Of a stretch of 64,000 nucleotides of DNA, positions 1 through 10,880 are shown piece after piece (within the stretch, counting starts at the first letter, position 1; each line of letters begins with the position of its first letter). This DNA is from Rhynochetos jubatus. Taxonomy: Eukaryota; Chordata; Aves; Eurypygiformes; Rhynochetidae. The stretch is taken from positions 45,231,700 through 45,295,699 of the forward strand of contig CM050648.1 of NCBI GenBank assembly GCA_027574665.1. Direction: 5' to 3'. The notes under the pieces were generated by a model. It did not search any database. It saw only the letters and a list, made by a program, of their open reading frames with translations, and was not told the DNA's origin. The position numbers and the translations under genes were made by a program.

Positions 1-1874
1 ACTGTACATAACCTGGGATGCAAGTCAAATAACAGAAGAAGAGAATAGGAAGTGTGGAAGACAAGATGCTCACCGAGGCAAGATTTGGGTCTGATCAAAT
101 ACGGTAATTCTTATGTTCATATGAATTCCAAAACTCTACTGATGCACAAAGTTTCAAATTAATTGCGGAGCATTATTGGGCTGTAGAATGTTCATTTTTC
201 AAGAGCCACTAGCACTACTGATTTTGGCAGAGTACTATGTTTTATACAACTCAGAAACACTAAGCTGTGCCTTTCCTGTTTCTGCCCCTGTGTTCCACAG
301 AAATCTATGTACCAGGTTTTTCAAAAAGAAATTCAGTTCATTGCTTGGTTCATAGATATTTTGCAATACCCGTATTTCTCCTGAATGGAATTATCCAACT
401 CTGATGTATCTAATCCAGCATAAGTAAAATTGAGAGTTGACTGTGCACCAAAGTCTAAATTCTGATGCTGAGCTATGGATATTTATCTGCAATCCCAGCA
501 TCTCTTTCAGGAGCTCATCACTTACTGTGGTGACTGGAGTCACTTGTGGACCTGTCTGTGTAGGGAAGGTAAATGATATTTGTATTTTAATCCAACAAAG
601 AACAGCTTTCAATAAGTGGAAAGCTGAAGATAGGCAGGCCTACGAATTACTAGCGTAATTATTTTAAAGAGAAGAGTTTGTTTGCATAACGCTGATTTGC
701 AGTGTTGATGTCCACATGAACACAGCATGGTAAGTAGATGTTCTTGTTCTGGATGTGACTCCTTGCGCCTTTTCACACCCAGGCACCCCAGTGGGAAATG
801 CCAGGGAGTCTGGCTTCAGTCACTGGCTGAGATATCAAGTTAAGCTTGAAAGGTCAAGTTCTTGGAATGCACATTTCAGAAGCTTTATATGCAAATGTAA
901 GCAGAAGGATTCATCTCACCTAACTTCCTAAGTCTTGAAGTTAAGCATCTGCTGGAAGATGTTTAGATTACAGGTGTTTCTTCTATAATCAGATGTTTCC
1001 ACAGGCATCTTCAGTGGAAGGATCTTCCACCTGCACACTGTTGACTCTAGAAGGACTTCAGAAAACTAAGATAGCTAGACATGTAACTTCTTTTAGACGC
1101 TAAAATAAAATCTGCTCCAAGCCTGGCAACAGCTTTTTGGACTTTGCCAAAGATTAAGTTCTTCACACATACGTAACTATTGAAACCTACTGGTACAACA
1201 GCATTTTCAAATGTGAATGTTTCTGAACATTCCTGCTGTAGAGAGATTACATAAATGCTTCCTGAAATGTAGTTTATTTAGAAGTGAAGTGCATACCTGA
1301 GCTGGAAAAAAAAAAAAAAACAACCTAGCTAAGCTTCTCCTCATAACTTTTGAAACACCTCAAACCAGCATGAAGTTATTTTTCCTTCAAGAAGTTGGCA
1401 GAGTAGTGAAAAGACTTGTGTGGAGGAGGTGAGAAATGCCGTTTCTAAATGGTGTGAAAACCAAGTAAACTGTCCACAGTGACAACCCATATAGAGTGAC
1501 TGTGGGTAATTTACTATGCTAGTCTGAATTGCTACTCTAAACCAATGATACAGGCAGAGCTGTGTCTGAAGATGGCAGAACATGCAAATATTGTTTATAA
1601 ATGCTCTCCTAAATTTTTTAATTAAATTGGAACTCATGTCTGTGCAGTTACAGAGTCCACTCACAAATACTGAAGCAGTTGGGTGCACTCTTCTGAGTAT
1701 ATTCAGAGTCAGCACCCGTGGCCCCGGAAGAGTACCATTGCAAAGCCTCTGACCAGTTCAACATACACAGTCCTCTCATAAAAGCTTTTTTTCAGGAAGC
1801 ACCTTACAAATTCAAACAAACACCCACAGGATGAGATAATCAGACTGGGTGAGTAAGTTAGCTTCACTTGACAG
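1..1874. other. AT-rich noncoding sequence, no gene recognised
   Basis: Stop codons are frequent in all frames and nothing resembles a known protein. The stretch includes a run of 15 A at 1306-1320. A short block at 511-568 has splice-like signals on both strands and is discussed in the findings. No recent transposable element is visible. It is probably intergenic or intronic. Confidence 0.6.
1306..1320. repeat. A15 homopolymer
   Basis: Fifteen consecutive A are visible. No AATAAA lies within 40 bases upstream, so nothing ties this run to a retroposed transcript. Confidence 0.9.
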
Positions 1875-2096
1875 TGCCCAGTGGCTGTTACTCTGAAGAG
1901 CAGACTACAACTTTGGGCATTAAACGATTAGATTCCTGGATTTCTGCCAGCCAGAGTTCAAATGCCCCAGGCGGAGTCACAACACAGTCTCAGCAGGACA
2001 CCACAGTCCATCCCAGGTGGTCTGAGAGCTACTCAGAAGGTGCAGCAGGTCCTGGACATCAGTCTGGCACCTACCCCAATTTGTATGTTTTGAAAG
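1875..2096 (+). CDS. Candidate internal coding exon, product unknown
   Basis: This is a stop-free block of 222 bases between a plausible acceptor (CTTCACTTGACAG ending at 1874) and a strong donor (AAAG/GTACGTAAATG at 2097). It would enter and leave in phase 1, so it is a symmetric exon whose skipping keeps the frame. The encoded stretch of about 73 residues is rich in Ser, Thr, Gln and Gly and looks disordered; it includes SWISASQSSNAPGG and GPGHQSGTYPNLYVL. The block is clearly richer in G and C than its AT-rich flanks. I do not recognise the protein and find no partner exon on this strand nearby. A chance open frame beside a decoy donor is a real alternative, since splice signals alone are weak evidence in vertebrate DNA. 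Confidence 0.25.
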
Positions 2097-3751
2097 GTAC
2101 GTAAATGCTATAAGCGATTCATTGCAAGTAGTCCTGCTAATGAATACAGGACTAATTAATAACGTACGTTCTTCTGCTGTTTTCTTTATAGGAGCTCACT
2201 CAAGTCACCTCAAGCTGCTTTTCTGTTCTTTGCCACCCTAAAGACAGGAGAGTAAACACAGCAAATACACTTGACCAAAACAGAGAGCATACATGAAACA
2301 CATGTAATGGCAGGAGCTGCTCCATCACAGGAAAAGGCAGGCTAAAGAGATACATGGAAATTATAACTATGTCCACTGCACATCAGATGTAGCAAGTACA
2401 CAGTAAGAAAGGTGATAGTGAACTGCAGATTGCAGGGAACCTAACTGGTGAAATTTTGGTAGAGCTTTTGCTCCACAGGAACCTATGAGTTCTGAGAAAA
2501 AGGAATGGCCTGGGAGATTTTCCCCACGTGTTTAAGGAGATATTAACTGCAATATTTTGTTAAAAATATGTGAAGAAAAAAAAATATAGTGGTGTTTTGT
2601 TCACTCTAACGTGTAACACCTATATAAATATCCAGATGATGCTCCAACACTTCCATCTGTATCAGTAAAACCGTTGCACCGGATTGCTCTTTTGCTGATG
2701 AACACTACAGTATAGCTACAGCCATTTGCATATCTCCTACTGCCAGATCTTTTAATGATACAAGACTCCAGGGAGTAAGTTTGTGGCAACATTCTGCAGC
2801 ACCTAGTGTCGTAAGGGCATATATGGTATGAATGTAAATTAAAAAAAAAATAAAGATAAAAATGAACTTCAGATGTTAATTGTAATTCCCTAATAATTTT
2901 CTTGTTTAACTGCAAGTGTAGTGGTCTGAAAACTACTGGCAAATACTGACTGTATAATACCTATCACTGTGCTGTTCTTGCACCTTCTGCACAGAACAAA
3001 TTGACATCAGTGGAGTCCTACCTAAGAGCTGCTCTCATGGGCTGCACAGTGAAGCCCTAAGTTGGGCCACAAAGTCTGTAAACAATTATAACAGTAATAC
3101 TTCTAAATCATAGAGCCTGAAAGGTCTAGTAGATCAACACATTCATCTGTCTACCAGAGGACTGCCCATGTTCTGAGACTTCACAACAATTCAAAGGAGA
3201 GCAAATAATAGTGATTAATGAGCAAAGAACAATGTAGTTATTGCAGTGGAGTTGATGTCTGAAATAAAGCAGAATTTAGCAACTAAATAAAGTGGAAGCT
3301 ATTAACTGCATCTTTATTACTATGCAAAGGCAAGTAGCAACTGTATAATTTAAATAGGTCCATTATGTAACATTTTTTTCTAATTCATTCCTGATCTGCT
3401 AAACTAATCTCTATTTTTTAGGGGATTTTGAAAATGAATTAAATGGATGAAAAATGCAGCTGAAAGCCAGGATTATTTAAGGAATGGAGAACAATAGGAA
3501 AGCATGACAAGGAATGATCAGCCATTTGACAATGAAGCAACATCCTGAGCCTGAAGCACAATACTATTGAGTAAGCATCTGAGAAAATGTTTTATTTCTT
3601 CACCCAGGATGCATTCTCTTTCCTCTTTCTCCTCCCTTCCTAGCAGTTGAGTTTGACTTGGTGTTAACCCAGAGAAGTTTAACTTGGGGTTTCCTAGACT
3701 GGCCTCAGAACTCCATTTGTTATGTAGCTCTATAATTCCACATCCTACATT
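2097..3751. other. AT-rich noncoding sequence
   Basis: No supported gene is seen. Bases 3107-3160 (AATCATAGAGCCTGAAAGG and following) faintly resemble the reverse complement of an old CR1/L3-type 3' end, which usually reads as a hydrophobic patch of 'patient finding of AGAATC, GGAAGG and ATCATC' words. The match is too degraded to call firmly. Confidence 0.5.
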
Positions 3752-3891
3752 TATAGAATCATTAGAATCACAGAATCACAGAATGGTTTGGGTTGGAAGG
3801 GACCTTAAAGATCATCCAGTTCCAAACTCCCCATGGACAGGGACACCCTCCACTAGACCAGGGTGCTCAAAGCCTCATCCAGCATCCTGAA
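3752..3891 (-). mobile_element. CR1 LINE 3' end fragment (reverse orientation)
   Basis: The plus strand carries the reverse complement of the avian CR1 3' end. Repeated AGAATCA units (3754-3782) are followed by GGTTTGGGTTGGAAGGGACC and then by the characteristic ATCATCCAGTTCCAA and GGGACACCCTCCACTAGACC words, ending at AGCCTCATCCAGC. Only about 140 bases remain, so this is a heavily 5'-truncated, non-mobile copy. CR1 is the dominant LINE of birds and reptiles and ends in a short direct repeat instead of poly-A, as seen here. Confidence 0.93.
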
Positions 3892-6800
3892 ATTTGCAGT
3901 TTCATCCCACTTAAATATGGACATTCCTTTTAAATGGAGGCAGCAATCCATGGGCTGTAGGACCCCTGAATGCCCTTTACAGTCAATGGAGAGAAAGCGA
4001 GACACTCCAGCAGCTGTCAATTCAAAGAACCAAAATACGGCTCACCACCTGGAGATCTCTCATCCTCCAGTGAGGGTAAAGGAAACCTAAAATAGGTAGG
4101 CTCTTAACACAGGTGGTGAAAGTTAGGTGGGGTGATTCCCATCCAACTTTGCATATTCTTGTGCATTTACAACTCCTTCTCCCTACCAGAAGTGAAGGGT
4201 AAAAAGGTTCTTTTCTCCACAAAGTTTGTTATATGGATTTTTAAAGCAGTTCTCACCATTTTTCCAGGCATCATGAGCAAAGACATCTGGTTACAATGTT
4301 TGGTTACAATTTCCTTCAAATAATGGCTTGTTACATATCTATCAGAAATTAAAGCTTTGTCTGTCCAATAATGATTCTGCAATCATGCAAGATTTTTATT
4401 TTTCAAAGACACCATGGTGACCGTCAGGATATAGAGAATTTTCACCTTACTTTTCGATCACATGCCCTAAGCCACTGCAACACCTAAGAGTGGTGCAGCA
4501 CTGTTAGTTCATTCAGTGCAGCGTTTCAATAACGAAAGTCAGGGACTTCTGAAGGTTTGGAAAATATATTGAAAGGCTATATATTTTAAACTAACACCTT
4601 TTCATTTAGGCACGTAAAACCAGTGTTACCCTTTTATCTAATTTCCTGCCCCTTTTACTAGCGATTCAGTTACAGCTCTTTTCTGTTAGGAGCTGGCAGT
4701 TCAGTAGTTCAGTGGACCAAAAAGTAATCTAATATTTTGCAAGTTTTGTTAGAAAAGTAATATAGTGGTGCTATTACTAACATGGAACACACTCATACTA
4801 AACTGGGTTTTACTTTAAAAAATTAATGAAAACGAGCAAGTACAGCTCTGCCCACGGTTGCACTTGTACCGTCCTTTACGATGAACAAGAGCTGTACATT
4901 CTTACCTAAAAATACCACTGAGTCCCGTGGTTGCACTAAAAAGTTTGTTCGAATTCACTTACAGCAATAGTTTAGACTCACATATTTCAGTCATATTCTG
5001 CATAAGAGGTCCTTTATATTTTCTTAGTTGATGGACAACAGAAATAGAGATGGGACCGGCTTGGAACCCAAACCAACATGCATCTCGATTTTATAGAGGT
5101 TCAAAACACAAACTTGATCCCAAATTAATTAGATTCTCCCTCACAAAACAGAGCTTCCAAGTCTCATTTCTTCCTCCAGAAAAATCTGAGAAGGGGATAA
5201 CACTTCAGAAAATTGCAATTTTTATTTACATAACTCAATTTAAACTTCATAGAGAAAAAAGTCTGGTCTGACACAATTATTAAATCATCATTGGGAGACC
5301 ACTGAAATTCATTGGAATCTTGGGCATTTTAAAGCCCCTGGGTTTCATTTGTTGTGTTTCAGGACACCTAACTTGCCTGCAATGACTGTGATCAGAATCC
5401 CACCTGCCAGGTAACAATAAATAGTGCTTTTGCAGCAATTTTGTGGATAGTTACCTTTTCTCTCTCTTAACTTCATCTTTCAGCTTTTTCACATGCACTA
5501 TATTACTCAATGCCTGCATTTTTATTCTTGTGGTTTTCTTTCTACTTTTTTTCTCCCTTTTTTCCTCTAGTTCATTCTTTTGCTGTTCTTCATTTTTGCT
5601 TAGTCTAACATTTGTTGTGGTATATTTTTAGGATACATGTGTATTTGGGGTGGAATTATAATCTGAACATTTATATACTGAGTATATGTTTTTGTTGGAG
5701 AAATATATAATTGACGACTGTTCTTATTCTTCTGAGAAATGCCAATAACAAATGGCAGGCTCCAGTTCAATGGATCCTCTACTGCTTTAACAAAACAAAA
5801 CACTGAAAGCAGGCAAAGGAAGTATAATAGGATAATTTTTTTAAGTACAACTGTTTATCCTGGGGTCAAAAATATAGCAAAGGTTGGTGTTTGGCTGTTT
5901 TGCATCTGCCATAATCTTGTGCTGAAATACCATTCACATGTCAATAACATATTTTGCGGAAAAACGTTGAACAGATATACTGTAAAGAATCACATTGAGA
6001 GGAAATAACACACTTGAAACTGGAAATTCCATTTTTACTTCTAGGCAGATTTCTCAGTTTATTTAGATATTAAAGAGAACTATTGCCCTTTAAAGTACAG
6101 TATTAATAGCTGGGTTAGTTTAACTGCCCTTTTCCCACACACATGTTTTTGCAGACTAACACCTACTGGTACACTTTTCAAACCCCTAAATCTCTTCCGA
6201 TCCTCAAAGTCCTCTTCTGTATGATGGTCACCGAGCATGAAGTCCACTGGAATAAACACAGTTTGTGAATGTGAGTTCCACAGGTTTCACTGCTGCCTGA
6301 GCATGCACATAGGTCCCAAAGTTGCATTTACTTAAAAAAACCCAACTACTCTCTTAAGGCCCCTTTAAAAATTTATTATTATTTGCCATGGCTAATTCTC
6401 TTTTAAATCTAATATAACTGGATAGGATTCAAAAGCAGCGTTACAGGGTGAGTGGCTAAGTAAGGATAGATATGGGCACATATTTGAAGGGAGGCACCCA
6501 TGTGAGCCAAAGGGACATACCAATACGTACACAGTCTCTGGTGATATTATTGGCAAATAAATTTTTACTTTTGCTATATTAATCCATAACGTTTATCTTT
6601 TCACAACTTGTCTTTTTTGTTAGATGTAGAACATCTACTATGAAGCAGTAGTTTTGAAAAGAGAGGATTGGGGAAGGGGGAGGTTTGTATATTTGTTTTC
6701 TCACAACTGGCGAAATCCCAGCAGCTATTCTCCAGAAATTTCACAAGAAACATTCATATGGGCAGGAAATCTACTGGCAAGAAACGGCAGATGAAAGAGT

Positions 6801-7000
6801 TATGTACTGTTGAATAAGAGTTTTGCACCTGCACATTGCCTAAGTTGGAGAACATGCTATTAATATAATCACAATAGCATAACCAGCAGGATGCGTAGTC
6901 ATCTACTAAGAAGATTTCATTTTGAGACCTCATGGACACTTTTGGCATTAGTGCAAAACAAGGGGTTGAATCAATTTCAGAAGTGTGCTAAATGGAAAGG
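3892..7000. other. AT-rich unique sequence, no gene recognised
   Basis: No open frame with protein-like features is seen. Bases 5298-5340 (CCACTGAAATTCATTGGAATCTT, then a GGGCATTT-like end) resemble the widespread old amniote repeat whose core reads like CATTGACTTCAATGG. The 5443-5631 frame is a low-complexity Phe/Ser/Leu-rich reading of T-rich DNA and is not credible as a protein. Confidence 0.55.
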
Positions 7001-7044
7001 AAAAAAAAAAAAAAAACAAACAAACCAAACCAAACCAAAAAACG
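7001..7044. repeat. A16 followed by an AC-rich (CAAAC)n-like tract
   Basis: Sixteen A (7001-7016) are followed by degenerate CAAAC/CCAAA units to about 7044. Similar A/C-only tracts occur at 33.33 and 38.69 kb, and a T/G-rich counterpart at 62.47 kb. No polyadenylation signal precedes the A run. Confidence 0.85.
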
Positions 7045-9018
7045 AGTTAAACAATTACTATTGATATCACGTTTAATATTAAGATGAGAACTGTGTAACT
7101 GAGCCCAGACCCATCTACTGGAGGTCCAAAGAGACCAGTGGGATTACAGGCAGGGATACCCACTAAGAAGGGTCAGAGAATCCCTGCTTCAGAGTCATTC
7201 ACTGGATTCTGGTTTATTTCTACTTTATTTATGGAGAAAACTTTTTTTTCTTTTTCCTTCAGGATCATTAAACTTAGACTGGAATAGAGCTGTTAAAAAA
7301 AATCCTATGGAACATTTTTTGGGGTCAGGATTTGGTAATTCATTGAAATCAAAATTTTTCCAATGTGTATCAAAACATATCAACAAAGTTTCGAAAGAAG
7401 TGTTGTCCCAGTTTCAAAACCTGGAAGCCCTGAGGTCTCTAGTTCAAAGGTAGACTACTTGGTGGGTCATCCTGCAATGACAGGCCATCAATCCTTTACC
7501 CTGGCAGTTGGAGGGTTGAGCAATGGTCTGCCAGCCAGGCAGGACCCCGCCAGAGCCCTGCAGGCTTCCAGAAAATCTTAGCCAAAATCCAAGTGTCCCT
7601 ACGAAAAGTTTAGATTTCAGTCAACTGCCAAGGTCTCTCCGAACTTTGCCAAACAGCTTTACTTTTGAGACTGGTTCCATCACCTTTTCTGTGCAGAAAA
7701 GTTGGGGTTTTTCCAAATAAACCATTTCAGCCCAAACAAATCCTTTTATCTATCTACCTCGGTAATGACCTAGATCATGCAAAATGTTGTGCCATCCCTG
7801 GATTTGTCCCTGAACCCACGATACTGCTTCAGGTTTCAGGCACAGAAGGATGTTACAGACCTTGGAGATGTACAATACAGTCTTTCCAAGCTGACCAACA
7901 CCTCTAGCCACGCAGTCAGTCCCCTCCTTACTGAATTCCACCTCAAGTGGTTTTAAGCAGCCATAAGGAGGTAATGCCCAGTGCTTCCCTGGGTGAGAAA
8001 GCTGAGACCTGGCCAAGGTGTTTCATAAGGAATTTTGGCCATTTCCTACTGGGATCTGAATTGCCAGAAAAGTAAGAGAAAGCATAATTGTGAAGAAATT
8101 ACTAAAATTGACTAAAACAGTATCCATTAAAAACAGTAATACAGAAGTAAGCGCAGCTACCTGGGGAATTACCTCACTCACTGCCCAGGCCAAATCCTGC
8201 TACCTGACAGATAGGCCAGCCTCCATCAGGAGTCATGGGAGCCACTTACGTATCTGGAAGGTCACAATTTAGTTCACTGAAAGTCTAAAATACAGGGCAG
8301 GGCTTGTGAACTGAGGGGAGACAATGAACCAGCATCCCTAGAAAACTGTATGGTGATCAAAGATTTTCTACTCCTATAGATAAAAATGTTTTGGGGGCTG
8401 ATCCACGGTGGTCTATTCACAGATGTACTGAGCAAGATTGTTCAACACTCTCCATATCTGATGGACCACTGCTTTCATCTGGATGAGAATTTTACTACGG
8501 TCTTTAAAGAAAGCTAAATCAACATAGCATGCATCAGTATGTTACCAGCAGCAATGTCTTCTGAGGTTTGTTTTCTCTCCTTTATTCACTGCAAAATCTA
8601 TTGAGTTGCGAGGAATACTGAGTGGGAAAAATCATTTTAAATTGCATGTTTATCACCTTAATGTCATTTGAACAAGTATCCTACAAGCCTTATCTTTATG
8701 CTACTAAAAATAAGAAATTAAAACTAGAGAAAACTTGTAAGGAATCGCAGAGTACTCGTCCACATTGCTGGCAGTCAGTAAATGTCTCAAAAATCTCTCC
8801 CTAAAATTGAGCAGTCCAGTGAGCTGGACTATAAAATCAACGTGTCCACCCCAAAAAGAGCACGTTTTTTCTTTGCAGTAACGTAGGTAACATGCATTTG
8901 CGGGACACCAGGCTGGCACTGGGCTGTGAAAGGTATTCGCCATTTTGTAAAACTAAGCAGCCATCCATAATCTTTTTCGTTTCCAGATAATAAAAGGAAA
9001 GTCTCATTTTGCAACTAT
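7045..9018. other. AT-rich unique sequence, no gene recognised
   Basis: No gene is supported. Overlapping short frames at 7363-8016 are open on both strands at once, which is typical of chance. The last 30 bases contain an AATAAA and lead into an A run, annotated separately. Confidence 0.55.
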
Positions 9019-9039
9019 AAAAAAAAAAAAAAAAAAAAA
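8989..9039 (+). other. AATAAA followed by A21 (poly-A-like end)
   Basis: An AATAAA hexamer at 8989-8994 lies 24 bases before an uninterrupted run of 21 A (9019-9039). This spacing is what a retroposed mRNA copy, or a genomic A run downstream of a transcript end, would show. I do not recognise the roughly 400 bases upstream as any mRNA, and no clear target-site duplication is visible. Confidence 0.4.
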
Positions 9040-9399
9040 GTTAAAGCAGTACAGCTGTAAGCAGAAATCCAGTCTACTTGTGGTTTAAAGAGCTCCACGC
9101 CTACTGTACATAAAATAATACGCTGGTATCATTAGCATAGACAACAGCTTGTTTTCAATTTGGCTGCAGATAATGAAATTATCCCCCAAATTACCATACA
9201 GTGGAACAAATAAACAAAAGCAAACTCATTTTTTTGCTTTTTTTCGCCTTCAGCAGCACTGCCTTTCAGCTATTTAGAATAAAAGCAAAGCTTCTGTTTT
9301 TCCAGAGCTCCAGTCTGACCTCAAGCAGATAAAGAACATGAAATGACAAACACGCAGCAAAGAGTTACTGCGTCCTTCCCCCCTTGGCCCCTGTTTACA

Positions 9400-9800
9400 T
9401 TAGGAAATGTACCCGGGGAGGAGGGAAGGGGAGGCAGGAGGGCTGCCTTTCAGCGCCACGCTCAGCTCCGCTGGCTCCGGCTGGAGCTGGCCCCTGGCTC
9501 TGAGTAAGCTTACTCCGCTCCAGATGTGCCTCGGCTCCAGCGTGGCTGCCATGTACAGTAAATCGGCATCTGAGGGCTCGTCAATCTGTGGGGTAGAGCA
9601 ATTGCGGTCTCGCCAGGCCGCCCCACTGGCACAAACAGAAATTTGCGCCGCTGAACTGGAAAAGGAGAAGGAGGAGGAGAGGGAGGGAGGGAGAGGAGGG
9701 AAAGGGGCAATGGGGAGGGAAGGAGAAATAACGGGAGAGCAGTGTGTGAAAGGTGAGGGGCTGGAAGGTGTCTGCTCCCGGGAGGAGAAGGGGAAGAAAT
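9400..9800. promoter_or_regulatory. GC-rich patch with an adjoining purine-rich tract
   Basis: This is a sharp rise in G and C within AT-rich flanks. CpG dinucleotides are scattered through 9410-9660. From about 9657 to 9735 the plus strand is almost all A and G (GGAGAAGGAGGAGGAGAGGG-type). Both strands are open for more than 390 bases, so neither reading can be trusted as a protein. The patch directly abuts the possible regulatory block at 9.82-10.88 kb. It could be a small promoter or an enhancer core; no TATA box or initiator stands out. Confidence 0.35.
9514..9585 (-). CDS. Candidate 72-base coding exon, product unknown
   Basis: On the minus strand a pyrimidine-rich acceptor (TTGCTCTACCCCACAG) is followed by 24 complete codons and then a good donor (GGA/GTAAGCTTAC). 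It is in phase 0 at both ends and would encode a peptide beginning IDEPSDADLLYMAATL and ending in WSG. The long purine tract on the plus strand supplies additional pyrimidines upstream of the acceptor. The frame stays open beyond the donor to about 9400, so the splice is not required for coding. I cannot assign a family. The position inside a GC-rich patch raises the chance of a false open frame. Confidence 0.22.
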
Positions 9801-9819
9801 AAACACTAACAGCCAACGG

Positions 9820-10880
9820 GGGAAATGTTCTTAATGCATTTGTAAATTTACTTGTAAATGTTTTACACTTAGAGAGAAAGGGGAATGCTGCGTATCATTT
9901 GGCAACGTTGGCTGTCTATAGGCCCCACGGATATACCGGTTTAGTACGACTTGTAACCAGGGCAAGAGAAACATAAAATAGCTGGGAAAACACAGCCAAT
10001 TAGTCATTACATGTAGACTGTAAAAACAAGAGAGAGGGAGAGAAAGAAATACCCTTAGCAAATTGAGCCCCTCTTGTTTACGCCCCTGCAACACGAGTAC
10101 AAAAAAGCGGAGGCAATGACGCCTTCTAATGGAAGTGCAACCTGCAAACCAGTCAGCGCTCCCATTCAAAATCCTTCAGGATTTCCTGACGCTCACAAGA
10201 TTTACCTGTTTGCTGTCATTGTAAAATACAAATTGTTTCGCTAATCAGACAGTTTGCTTTGGACCTGACCCCAGTTGTACAAACTCCAAGTTGGACGTTC
10301 ATTTCTGATCTCCTGCCGCCTACACGGCCGTTGCTAACTGGGTTTTAATAGGATGAGAAAATGATCTTTTCTTTTGTAGTGGGTTCAAATGAGCTACCCA
10401 GCTTCAAGCTGACTATAGCTGTGTTTTCCTAATCACCATTTTTTATAGCTATTCTGAAGACCAAAATGCCTGCTCCCCCTCCCTTCTCCTCCAACAGCGC
10501 CAAGTCTAAGAATGTAAATAAGTGTTAAATTGAAAGAGGGAACAAAAATGGGTCAGATTTAGTGTAATTGAGTCATAGTTAAATTTAGACTTCTTTTATT
10601 TGCAAATGTGCACTTTAACAGCAGTTTTATACAGCATTTCTGGGTAGAATGAGATGCCTCATTTATTTATTATTTTTATTGCGGTTGTGCCTGAAATTCT
10701 TAGCAAAGGCTCCCGGTCCCATTGTGCCATGCACTGTAAAGGATGAGCTTTGCATTTTAGGCTCTCCTTTGCCAGACAGGCTCTCCTCTGGGTACCATCT
10801 GGGTTAAATGGCAGCATCTTAAACGGATAGAAATACTGTCAGCTGTTCCAAATTATCAAAAATGGTGTTTCAAAGCTGGA
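9820..10880. promoter_or_regulatory. Possible conserved noncoding element (enhancer-like)
   Basis: About 1 kb of complex, repeat-free sequence dense in words common in developmental enhancers: TTTGCAAATGTGCA and TAATGCATTTG (POU/homeodomain-like), TAATTGAGTCA (AP-1/MAF-like) and GCTAATCAGA. Stop codons occur in all frames, so it is not coding. The call rests on composition, absence of repeats and general resemblance to vertebrate conserved noncoding elements. Conservation itself cannot be tested here. Confidence 0.35.

Noticed and set aside
5443..5631. Phe/Leu/Ser-rich plus-strand frame resembling membrane segments
   Set aside because: It is a reading of T-rich low-complexity DNA; hydrophobicity follows directly from the base composition.
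9400..9816. 138-codon minus-strand and 131-codon plus-strand frames over the GC-rich patch
   Set aside because: Both strands are open over the same bases and half of each peptide is low-complexity (Pro/Ser or Glu/Gly/Lys). Only the short spliced block inside is kept as a weak candidate.
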